A stretch of DNA of 64,000 nt from the NCBI GenBank assembly GCA_039105265.1, contig JAPFFF010000024.1, positions 620,001-684,000 on the forward strand, written 5' to 3'. Below are positions 10,298 to 20,336 of this stretch, piece by piece. This DNA is from Tritrichomonas musculus (taxonomy: Eukaryota > Parabasalia > Tritrichomonadida > Tritrichomonadidae). Both the position numbers and the translations under genes were made by a program. The notes under the pieces were generated by a model. It saw only the letters and a program-made list of their open reading frames with translations. It made no database searches and had not been told where the DNA came from. Each line of letters starts with the position of its first letter. Within the stretch, counting starts at the first letter, position 1.

Positions 10298-11440
10298 GTG
10301 TGTTCAATAAGTTTTTAGGATCACCATTAAAGAGTTGAAATAAAAAATTAAAACTTTTATAAAAATAATCTTTATTTAATGTATTCACCTTTGTTTTTTA
10401 TGACTTGAATCAGTCTTTCTTCCCATACCTCAAAAACGCGTTTTATGAATTCTTTTCCCAAATCATTCAAAATTGAAACTATAAATTTCTTTTAATGATT
10501 CTTCTGAATCAATTGATTTTGAAGAAAGACTGATTCAAGTCATAAAAAACACTTTTTGTGAGAGCTGACTTATGAGAAGGAGCATTGTCAAAGTGTAAAG
10601 AGCAACGTTTATTGCCATACTTATATCCTTTTGGATATGCTAGTGTGTTAATTTGAGGGATTATAGAATTATCAAAATACTCAGAATTAAATTTTTTATC
10701 ACTTGGCAATAAATCCACAAAAAAAGTGCCTTTTTTAATAAAGATTGACACCATACTTTTTTTTTTTTGGTAATTTGACCTTATTGCAATTTCACCAAGG
10801 TCATCTTCAGCTAGGACCCATCTTGCTTTTTGTTGCGTCAAATATAAAAACCAACTCTCATCGCCAGTTACTATATTAGTGAAGTGAGATCGGCTTGCTG
10901 TTTGCAAGCACCCATCTGAGATGAAGATATTTATACCCTAAATCAACCGTTAAAATATCAATAACCATTGCAAAGGAAATGCAAGTGATCCGTGCTATTT
11001 ACCTGGCACTGATTAAAGGATCGTCGTCAATTAGAGATTGCACAAGAAACCTTTTTCTGTGATCAGGTGGTCTACCTGATCTGGGAGAATCTTCAATGGT
11101 TTCCCGCCACAGCTAAAATTAATGAGTCCAATATTCTACTACTTTTAAAGAAAGTGCATTGTCCTTATATACATCTATTAAGTACAAATGAATTTCCTCA
11201 TTTTTTTTCCCCAAATTATATAAGAAATGGATCACACCTCCATTTTTTTTTTTGTTAACGTCATTTTTCTCAAAAAATTCTTTTTTGTAATAAAAATAAC
11301 GTTTTTTGAGATATATGGTTTTCATATATTTATTTTGGAATATAAAAAAATAATCATATAGTTTATACTTTACATAAATAATAATAGGTTTATTAATATC
11401 TTTGATATTGACAGAGATCCTAAAAACTTATTAAACACCC
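10298..11440 (-). mobile_element. mariner-type DNA transposon, broken
   Basis: The element is 1143 bp long. Its terminal inverted repeats of about 25 bp differ at two or three positions and share AATAAGTTTTTAGGATC. It is flanked by the TA duplication at 10296-10297 and 11441-11442. The minus strand carries a degraded mariner transposase. The N-terminal helix-turn-helix lies near 11260-11119 (HFLYNLGKKNEEIHLYLIDV), the second one near 11095-10910 (EDSPRSGRPPDHRKR), and the catalytic part in 10907-10509 with TGDESWF and LHFDNAPSHKS. It is distributed over at least three frames with an in-frame stop in the middle. A segment near the C-terminus is present twice, once inverted (10396-10423 and 10519-10548), which points to a local rearrangement. 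It is not functional. Confidence 0.85.
10509..10907 (-). pseudogene. mariner transposase, catalytic fragment
   Basis: A 132-codon open remnant of a mariner DDE transposase. It contains TGDESWF, with the first catalytic Asp, and LHFDNAPSHKS, with the second. The third acidic residue and the C-terminus are not in this frame. The tail LNQSFFKIN comes from the inverted duplicate segment. The helix-turn-helix part lies upstream in other frames. Confidence 0.85.
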
Positions 11441-11442
11441 TA

Positions 11443-11745
11443 AGATTTTAATGAAACATCAAAGACACAAGCAAGACAAGCCGATGAGAATAAATACAAG
11501 AAGTTGATGATCTAGAATTACTCAAGAAAGAATTAAAAAGATCAAAGTTTCTTGATTCTAAAGATTTCTCCTTTGACGATTTACAGTATTTGAACATGAT
11601 AATACCTGACCCAACTGTTACTCCCTGTAATAACGGTATTTTGCCAGAAAAATTACTGTTACAGGTTTGGAAAGGTAAACATCTTTGATTATCACATTTT
11701 TTCTCCAAAATTGAGATCAATCATATTAATAATTTCGTTTTCAAT
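11443..11745 (+). pseudogene. coding-like remnant beside the MULE insertion, unidentified
   Basis: The plus strand reads as protein in one frame for about 60 codons, including DDLELLKKELKRSKFLDSKD and LPEKLLLQVWKGKHL. Beyond the MULE-like element, at 15,946-16,010, the plus strand again looks protein-like (YPFRPYAVIEDFF). The two flanks may be parts of one old gene that was split by the insertion. The family is unknown and the origin (host gene or element) is open. Confidence 0.35.
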
Positions 11746-13079
11746 ACTAAGAAAGAGGTGCGGACAGGGTGAAGTGATTTAGATTCGCACCAAAATTTGT
11801 ATATATTAATTATTTTTTATGAGCATTATAATAATATAATTTTTTTTTTAATTTCGTCCACGGGGCCGACTTGTGGTGATATATGATTTTTTTTCTGAGG
11901 TAGAAAAATATAAACCACTGAAAAAAATATAAAAATATGTAAACTATAGAAATTATGCAATTGATAGAAAAATCTATTATTTAGAAGAAAAAAAGTAATA
12001 AAAACATGATAAAAATCATTTTTATACTATTTAAAAAAATGTGTCTCGTTTGTTATTATTCAATTATTAATGTATGATATAGTTTCCACTTAAATTGGCC
12101 CAAAAAAAAATTGAGAAAATGAAAATGGGCCAAATTTTATAAAAAAAAGTATTTTTAAATTATATTATTAATATATAATTGTTATATATTTTATATATAT
12201 CATATAATTATTATAATATAATAAAATAATAAATTACATATTAAGATATGAATTCAAATGTAACGACTCTCAATTATTATTTATTATATTCTCAATTTTA
12301 TTCTCGAAGATTTTTTTATTCAAAATTTATGAAAAAAAAAAAAAAAATTAATGAAAAAAAAAAAAACTTTCTACATTTGATTTAAATTTTAATTAAACTT
12401 CAAAATATATAAAGAAAATTATTTATTTCATTTCTCTCAAATTAACATTTTATGAGAAACGCTTTGAAATTAAAATTGTTCAATATTTAGAATATACAGT
12501 TATATAAAGTTTATTAATTGTTTATATTTATTTTAAATATTTTTATAGTATATATAATATTATTAAAAGTTATATAATCTATGATATACATATAAATATA
12601 AAAAGATATTTGCTTAATATTTTTATAAATATTTTTTATTGAAAAAAAATCGTTATTAATGTTTATGATTTTAAAATTGATCTTTGCAGCTCGGACGCCT
12701 GAATCAAATTAAACTATATTTAGCATATCTTTATTAAATTAAAAGCACAATATTTAAATGTAATTATAATCTAAATAAATTCTTTATTTATTTAAATATT
12801 TCAAAAAAATATGTAAAAACTCATTAAAATGAACTTTTTAACAAAATATGAAATATTTATAAAATAACAAAATGCATAATTAATCATTAATTTCCAATAT
12901 ATATAATAATTAATCATTATAAATTCAATCCATCCATCAGGTGGCTGGAATGGGTTATTTTCATAGGATACTTGTTTGTGTTATTATAACTTTTATAATT
13001 GATATTTTAAAACATTTAAATAATAAATATATAAAATAAGTGCACTAGAATATAATATCAAAATGTTATTTAGTAATTA

Positions 13080-15872
13080 TTACACCCGAGTCTCTACAAT
13101 TTGTAACTTTGGTGTACGTTAATATAGTTAAGTTGAAAAAAATTTTTTGTTAACCGAAATTTTATTATAAAAAAATAGTTAACAAAATGAAATTTAATAA
13201 TTATTAGCATGCTTTATTTATAATTTCAATAATAACCGTCATGAAATATCGGCCATTTTATAATGGGAAGGAGAAAAAGGAAAACATTTGTTAGCAAATA
13301 CAATCAGTATTGGAAGCAACCAGACTTATGTCATGATATCAAAGACACTTACTTTAAATTAGCTAAAGACCAAAACTTCGACAAAAGGCACATCATTTCA
13401 AAAATATCTAATGATTATAAAATTAAGCCGACTTCTCTTAGGTATTGGGTGAAACAATGGCAGACAAAAAGAGACTGGGATCCTACTGATACCAAAAACA
13501 AAGGGAAGCATCACAGAATATTCAACGACGAGCAAGAAAAAAATATAGCAGAATATATTGAAGATAATTACATAGAACCACATAACTACTTTTCAAATTC
13601 TCAATTTCAAACATTGGCATTTGAAGCTTATGATAATATTTATAGAGATGCCGAAGACCCACCCAATTTCAGTTGTAGTAAAACATTTATCACTGATTTC
13701 AAAAACAAATACTGTATTTCGTCTCGTTTGGCGCATTTTAAAGAACGAAAAGAAAATTTAAATTTAAATGAAAATGTAAATAACGAAGAAATTGACTTTT
13801 TCAAAGCACAAATACGATCAGTAATTGAAAATGCTCAAATTAATAAAGAGCCTGTAGTTAATGCCGACGAGACCGGCTTTCAGATTTTGCCCAATTCGAT
13901 CAAAACGTGGGCCTATAAAGGGACGAAAAATATCTCTATTAGTACTCCAGACTCAACAAAACAGCGCATCTCAGTTATGGCTTCAATTACATCTAATTAC
14001 TGCAAAATCCCACTTTTTATAATTGGTCAAGGTAATTCACTGGAAGAAGCGGAAGAACAAGTTGGCCAATTAAGAGAAGAAAACAAATTATCTTATTCTG
14101 CGAAATCTTATATGACTACAAATTGTTTTCTTGAATATCTTGATTTTCTAAGAAAACAATTCAATGAAAATATAAAAATTCATTTAATTATTGATTCCTA
14201 TAGTAAACATACACCTCAAAAAGTGAAAACTAGAGCTCAAGAATTAAATATCGAATTATACTACATCCCGAGCGGATTTACAGATATGCTCCAGCCTCTC
14301 GATGTCGCTATATTCGCCCCGTTAAAGAGTATCACAAATGGCAAAATTGGCCAATTTTTATTTGGCAATCATTTAAATTCTGTTGGTATGAAAACTACAG
14401 TTCAGTTCATTCAAGAAGCATGGGACATCCTCTCAATTGATAATTTAATATATGCTTGGGAACAATATCAATAATAATACTCTTTTTAACTTTTGTTATC
14501 TTTTTTTGATATCTACAAACTTCCTCATTTTTTAGGCTTATTATTTCACAAATCTCATAGAATTCAATATGTTTTTTTTAATTATATACACCAAAAACTC
14601 AAATCTCAAAATTTTTATCTAAATTTCAAATATAATTAACAAAGTAGAGCAATTTTACTTGGAAATAAGTTAAAGGAAAAGATCCTTGACTTATTTTTAC
14701 AATAATACTCTGGCATTTGGCCAAAACGCACTAATTAACAAACTATTTGTATATTTGAAATAATTACAGATTCCTTAGCAAACTTAGAATCTGAATTTAA
14801 ATACATTGCTTCAACTTTTTTAATATGTTCCTGTTTAATAGTTTCAGTATTTCGCCCCAATATTTGTTGCCAATTTAAATTTAATTCATAGATTAACCAC
14901 TTAATACTATAGAAATAACTTATACCTTTTTCAAAAATTATTATATTCCATACTGATAATAGTTATAATGCAAAACTAGTGAAGATAAATCAAAATATAA
15001 AGAAAATTTCATGTGCATCCAAAAAGTTATTATCACTGATTTAATTCAATTTTCTGTTACTAATTTGAATGAATTTTCTTTTTGAATTTATCATTTCACT
15101 ATGACCGTTAAAATTTTATAGATCTGAAAACTTTTACTATTATTGGTTCTGAATGGATATTACTTCACGAATAGTTCCGGACTCTCACCTTGCTTTAGAT
15201 ATTGCTATTTTTAACATCCTTTTCCAGTTTTATTCATCACCAATATTTCGAATATAAGTGTCTCAAAATGTTATTTAAAAGTAAGTGTATAATTTAATCC
15301 GCATCAATCTAGTAACAAATATATTTTTAAGTAAATAGCGCACGCCTGTTCTATCATGCTAATTATCAACATATATGTTTTATTTTCTTACCCAAAACGC
15401 GAATTGTTAACATTTGGTACACTATTTCAATTTATATACAGCACACGTTACTATTTACCAAATGAGCTCACTGAAATTCTTTTCAGGTAGGCAGATCTGA
15501 TCAAATTATTATTGATAGACGAGACTTAATGGACAAATAAACTGTATCAAATGAACAAGTATTAAGATGTTAATAATTTTTTGCTAAGCTGATAAGCGTA
15601 TGATAAATCAAAAGTAAAATTATTTAAATATTGATTTTTCTACCACCGTATTTTTTATTATTTTTTTTAAAATATATATCTTGATAAGTTTTAAAATGTA
15701 TAATAAATATTTATTAATTTGTTCAATGCTAAATTTTCGAGATATCCAAGAAACTATTTTAATATTCGTTACTTATTTCAAATTTTCAATTAATTTGTGT
15801 TCTATTTTGGCCAAAGAAAAGATAACGAAAATAACGGATTAAAAGTTACAAATTGTAGAGACCCGGGTGTAA
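13080..15872 (+). mobile_element. pogo/Tigger-type DNA transposon, looks intact
   Basis: The element is 2793 bp long and begins TTACACCCGAG at 13080. It ends with the matching inverted copy at 15872, followed by TA (15873-15874), and TA also precedes it (13078-13079). The terminal repeats run about 32 bp (TCTCTACAATTTGTAACTTT is shared), with one mismatch seen. It encodes one full-length transposase (13263-14474). The 1.4 kb after the transposase is AT-rich without a recognisable second gene. It lies inside the MULE-like element, so it is the younger insertion. Confidence 0.85.
13263..14474 (+). CDS. pogo-type transposase (DDE_1 superfamily endonuclease)
   Basis: A 403-residue transposase without interruptions. 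Residues 1-150 hold basic DNA-binding helices (CENP-B/HTH-like, with SLRYWVKQWQ and a second region near SCSKTFITDFKNKY). The catalytic core follows, with NADETGFQ near residue 200 (first Asp), HLIIDSYSKHT near 305 (second) and SGFTDMLQPLDVAIFAPLK near 340 (third), the typical pogo/Tigger/jerky arrangement. It would bind the terminal repeats and cut and paste at TA. The start is the ATG at 13263, about 180 bp inside the left end. Because both ends and the frame are well kept, the copy may be young and autonomous. Confidence 0.9.
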   Translation: MGRRKRKTFVSKYNQYWKQPDLCHDIKDTYFKLAKDQNFDKRHIISKISNDYKIKPTSLRYWVKQWQTKRDWDPTDTKNKGKHHRIFNDEQEKNIAEYIEDNYIEPHNYFSNSQFQTLAFEAYDNIYRDAEDPPNFSCSKTFITDFKNKYCISSRLAHFKERKENLNLNENVNNEEIDFFKAQIRSVIENAQINKEPVVNADETGFQILPNSIKTWAYKGTKNISISTPDSTKQRISVMASITSNYCKIPLFIIGQGNSLEEAEEQVGQLREENKLSYSAKSYMTTNCFLEYLDFLRKQFNENIKIHLIIDSYSKHTPQKVKTRAQELNIELYYIPSGFTDMLQPLDVAIFAPLKSITNGKIGQFLFGNHLNSVGMKTTVQFIQEAWDILSIDNLIYAWEQYQ

Positions 15873-15945
15873 TACATAAAAAAGATATACATATTTTTAT
15901 AAACGTTAAAAATGTAAAGTAGGTGTCCGCACCTCTACTAAGAAA

Positions 15946-16232
15946 TATCCCTTTCGGCCGTATGCCGTAATTGAAGATTTTTTTTGTAAAGTATTCAAAA
16001 AGTTGCACTTTTGCCGTGCGCCGTAGAAGTTTTGTAAAATAAACTATTCAATGAACGACCAAATAGCCGTATTTTACAAAACCGCCGAAGGGCTAACTAA
16101 GAAACACTAAAAATAGAATTTGTACTAATTAATTAAGTGTATAATTGTTTTTTCTAATTTTTGAATAGTTTATTCATTGAAAAAGTTCAAGAACCAACTT
16201 TACCCTTAAATCTTGATAACCGATATGAATAA
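15946..16232. other. sequence between two elements, with GC-rich coding-like patches
   Basis: It holds GC-richer islands unlike the AT-rich elements around it. The first 65 bp reads as protein and may continue the remnant left of the MULE-like insertion. A 12-bp inverted repeat (AATAAACTATTC at 16038 against GAATAGTTTATT at 16166) is also present. Confidence 0.4.
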
Positions 16233-17094
16233 AAAGGTCGTACAACTGAATTTTAACAGTAAAACTCAATGATTGGTTTGTTTAAACTAATTATATTTTA
16301 TTATAATAATAATAATCAGTTTTATAAATATTTGCATCGTACAAAATTCAAATTAAAATAAAAACTAAAAGGATATAAGTATATATTAAATTTTCTTCAG
16401 AAAATAAATTTGAGTATTTTATCTCAATTTATTTTAATTATTTTTGATAAGAGTTTTATAACACTTTATAAAAATTTAGAATAGCGATAACTTTTTATAT
16501 AATTTATTTTAATCATTAGTTCTTTTGATATCTTTTTATATGCTTTTAAAACATTAAGTGTTATATAAAAATAGTTATTATTATTGAAAAAAAAAATTCA
16601 TTTTTTAGCTAAAAATGCAGAAAAATTGAATTTGTTGAATTATTAAATGATGATTTTAAAAAAATTGGACGTTACAGGAGCCAAATGACGAATACAATTT
16701 TATTTATATGCATTTACTTTCTAATATATTTGAATTTCATTCTAAATCAAATGTCAGTTTTTTCTAAAAATGAAGATTTAGTTGATTGGTTTCATAAATA
16801 AAAAAAGTTTAATATTTCAATTACTGAAGGATTTCGTCAAAAAGTAAAATATTATTTGTATAACACATAGTATATCCATTCAAATGACATCTATATTTTT
16901 TAAATGATGCAAATATATAAGAAATCGATATATATTGAATTTTAATTAAAGTCTTTATTTCAACCATTACATTTTATAATATTGGATATAAAATATATAA
17001 ATTATATATTATAATTATTAAATAAATTATTTATTAAGATAAATATAAATTTATTTAATTTTATTTTTTATTCAATTTAGTTGTACGACCTTTA
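16233..17094. mobile_element. 862-bp MITE with 8-bp target-site duplication
   Basis: The terminal inverted repeats are AAAGGTCGTACAACT at 16233 and its complement ending at 17094. They are flanked by the exact duplication ATGAATAA (16225-16232 and 17095-17102). The interior is AT-rich with no coding capacity. The 8-bp duplication suggests hAT-like or MULE-like mobilisation. Confidence 0.75.
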
Positions 17095-17352
17095 TGAATA
17101 ATTAGTGTTTCAAAATCTTATGAATCCTAAATTTTCAATATTTACGGTTATGGTAAATTTAAATAACCCATTAATAAATAAAAACCAAAATATGGAAAAA
17201 ACATCAACAATGCTATAAAAAAGATCGAACAATTATTAAATACTAAAAAATTTAAGGAAATATCATGACAATTTATTAAAAAATTAACAACTAATAAAAT
17301 CTCATTGAAAAATTCAGAAAATCATACAAATAGTGGAGTCTGATATATTATA

Positions 17353-18219
17353 TTAGAACCATAAATCGAAAACATTAGTTAATTCTTCCTTCATTAACAT
17401 AGAATTCAAGCAATCGTTGGAATTAGAATTGAAAATATCTTCTTTCATAAAGATCTTTTCATTTGAAATCCCTTCTGACAGAAAAGGAAGAGGAGAAGAG
17501 TTAATGACTGACGATTCACAAGGTTCTGGATCTTTTGAAACTTCATTCACGCTTTTATTAGAATTGGATTGCAGTATACTATTTTTTTTCTTAGATGCAG
17601 AACATTTTTTAATGTTGCTTTGCTTTGCAGTTTTGCACATTTGCTGAACAAGGTGCTTGCTAACTATGTTCAATGGAAAAGAAACAGGGAAAATATTTAT
17701 CGATGCCAATGGAGAAACACCTTTTTGACCATATTTTTGCATAAACATTTCTTTTTTAATTTGAAGATCTTCTTTTTGTAAACGCCTTTGCATCATATTC
17801 CAGCGACTTTTAATGTTAATATCACTTCTAGTGGGGAAAAATTCAGCAATTTTTTTCCAACATGGACCAAATTCCTCATATTTTACAACAAGCAATCTCT
17901 CCTCATCTTTCGTCCATGGACCATTTACAACTTCTGGGGAAAGATAATTCTTCCATCTGTCTCGGCATTGTCGTGGATTCCTTCCCGGTAGATGATTCGA
18001 TATTAATTGCCAATCATAAGTTCCATATTTTTTAACAAGTTTTCTAAGTATTTTATCTTCATTTTCCGTAAATGTTGATCTTGGATGTGATTTCTTTGAA
18101 TTTGAATAAATGTTACTATTACTATTGCTATTGTTGCTGATCTGAGAGAAAGAATCGGTAGTATTCATTAAAGATCCTGGATTGAACATTAAAAACCTAG
18201 CATCAAAATTAGTAGACAT
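17353..18219 (-). CDS. R2R3 Myb-type DNA-binding protein
   Basis: A 288-residue protein with two Myb repeats. R2 covers about residues 47-97 (TENEDKILRKLVKKYGTYDW, then PGRNPRQCRDRWKNYLSP) and R3 about residues 99-148 (NGPWTKDEERLLVVKYEEFG, then DINIKSRWNMMQRR). Both carry the spaced aromatic residues and recognition helices of the family. In trichomonads, two-repeat Myb proteins act as nuclear transcription regulators binding promoter elements; that role is inferred here. The N-terminal 45 residues are Asn/Ser-rich, and the C-terminal 140 residues are Lys/Ser-rich without a domain, ending in an acidic stretch. The start is the ATG at 18219. Confidence 0.9.
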   Translation of the reverse strand: MSTNFDARFLMFNPGSLMNTTDSFSQISNNSNSNSNIYSNSKKSHPRSTFTENEDKILRKLVKKYGTYDWQLISNHLPGRNPRQCRDRWKNYLSPEVVNGPWTKDEERLLVVKYEEFGPCWKKIAEFFPTRSDINIKSRWNMMQRRLQKEDLQIKKEMFMQKYGQKGVSPLASINIFPVSFPLNIVSKHLVQQMCKTAKQSNIKKCSASKKKNSILQSNSNKSVNEVSKDPEPCESSVINSSPLPFLSEGISNEKIFMKEDIFNSNSNDCLNSMLMKEELTNVFDLWF

Positions 18220-20336
18220 CGAAAATCCTAGAAATCAATAAAAAAATGTATTTATAATTGAAAATAAGAATATTCTTTATAATTCAATTTTTCAATATGC
18301 AATATTTTTTTTGTGTGAAATCATGATAATCTAAATTCATTCAAAATTCTTATACCTTTGAAATAGCGTTAATTTCATCTGAATTATTTTAAGCAATTTT
18401 GAATGAAATTGAAATGATTATTTTAAATGGTAAGCTATTTTAAAGAATTTTCTTTTTATGTTTTTTTAAAAAGTTATGATTTTTATGTTTAAATAAAAGT
18501 TATGATATTCAAAATATCGACCAAATGCATTAATTCTGTCTTTTTTTATCATTTTAAATTAACAATAATTACTATGATTTTTTATTTTTATTTATAATTT
18601 TTTAAAATTTGTGAACGTTCAATACCCTTTTTCTTCTCAAACCATAATCTGATCATACAATATAAATTTTTCTTTTATCCTATCGATAAAATATTAAACT
18701 AGCAATTTTACTCAGTATTTAATATAAATATTATACAATTTATATAATTATCACGCAAAAATTGCTTAGTGTGAAGACAAATTAGGAAAATAAAACATTA
18801 TAAAAATATATTCAAATATGAGAGAAAAAAATAAAAATAAATAAAAAAGCAGCTTGCACAAATTAAAAGATTTTAATATTATTATTTTTCAACATTCTCA
18901 AAATTCAATATTGGTTGAACTATATAAATCAAACTTTTTGATTACACTAACCAATTATTCATACAATTTTCTTTTTTTTTTTTTACTTTTTTATTTTTTA
19001 TTCAACTTATATGTTGAATATTATTTACTTTAGACAGATTTTGAGCATAACCTCATTTCATTTTCCCGTATTGCCTTTAAATTCTTTGAATATTTTCCAA
19101 AAAATTATAGATATTAAAATCTCATCTATGAATTATGGCTTGTTTCAACTTAAAATAAATTTTTAAAAATTCTTAATCTGAATTGTAAAAACGTTAAATA
19201 TGATATTTCCATTTTTTGATTTTTTTTTTATGAAAATTAACAAAAAGCTAGCAATTTTCTAATTATAATCAAATAATGATGATAAATAAATAAGAAATAA
19301 CAAAATTCGACATATTTTATAGCATACGCCTAAATAAAAAATATTTCATTTTTCTTAATACTCTTTATCCATCATTATTAAAAATAAAAATAAATATATT
19401 AATATAGATATATCTTAGATTATATAAAAAATTATATAAAAATAAATTTTGAACCCAGATATGAATACGATTATTTCATATCATTTAAAAGTTTTGAGTC
19501 AATAATAAAACATTTTTACTAAGATAACTTTTAAACAAAAAGAAATAATATTAATAGAATAAAATTAAAAAACTATTTAAAAGTATATAATAAAATTATA
19601 ATTCCTATAAATTCATAAAATATATTAATGTTTACATTTTTTATTGAAATCAGAGTTTGAATGTTGTAAAAAATATTTGTTTTTCCCACATCACTTCAAA
19701 AAGTTCAATTTTATTCATTTATATTTCTTTTATTACTTAATTATTATTAATAAATACGCTGAAATTATGTTTTAAAAAATCCAAAGTTAATTTTAATTCT
19801 TAAATATAATCTATATTTATTGATTTATGAATAATAGGTTTTTTATTTATTTTATATTTTTTCCCCAAGACCAAAATATAAAACTTTACATTGCAATATA
19901 TTAGTTTAATATACAATATGATGTAGCATTATTCCTTTTTTTCAAATTATTTCAAAATCAATGATTTTTCCCTACGAAATCATAATTAAATCTTTATATT
20001 AAATCATTTAAGACTTATTTTCACTTAATCAAGTTTTAAATAAATAGTTTCAGATTAATCATTTTTCATAATAATTATTTTCAATAAATCACATTTAAAT
20101 ATAATAAATCCAATTACCTCAATTATCAAAACATATAGTTTATCATGTTTAATTGTCGAAATCATTTTCTGAACGAGGACTTATCAAAAATCGAAAGGTC
20201 AATTCAAATTTGATAGTCTCATTTGAAAACGGCTTGATTAAAACCGTTTTTTTTTCACATCAAAAAAACAAAAAATAACAAATTAAAAAACTTTTTTTAA
20301 TTTTCCAAATGAATTCTTTATTTGTAAATTTGCGAT
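18220..20336. other. 2.1 kb AT-rich intergenic DNA
   Basis: No ORF of interest, RNA gene or clear repeat on either strand. It consists of low-complexity A/T sequence. It should contain the Myb promoter and the 3' flank of the first RCC1-like/kinase gene. Confidence 0.6.

Larger units (their letters stand above)
11755..15935. mobile_element. MULE-like element with 10-bp target duplication, interrupted by a pogo transposon
   Basis: The terminal inverted repeat is GAGGTGCGGACA at 11755 and its complement ending at 15935. It is flanked by the exact 10-bp duplication TACTAAGAAA at 11745-11754 and 15936-15945. Duplications of 9-11 bp are characteristic of Mutator-like elements, which are known in Trichomonas. 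Without the nested pogo element it would be about 1.4 kb. Its own sequence is AT-rich with no transposase, so it is a non-autonomous copy. The similarity of the ends stops after about 12 bp. Confidence 0.75.

Noticed and set aside
11448-11720. 90-codon minus-strand frame with several Cys
   Set aside because: It mirrors a plus-strand stretch that reads better as protein, and it has no context or family.
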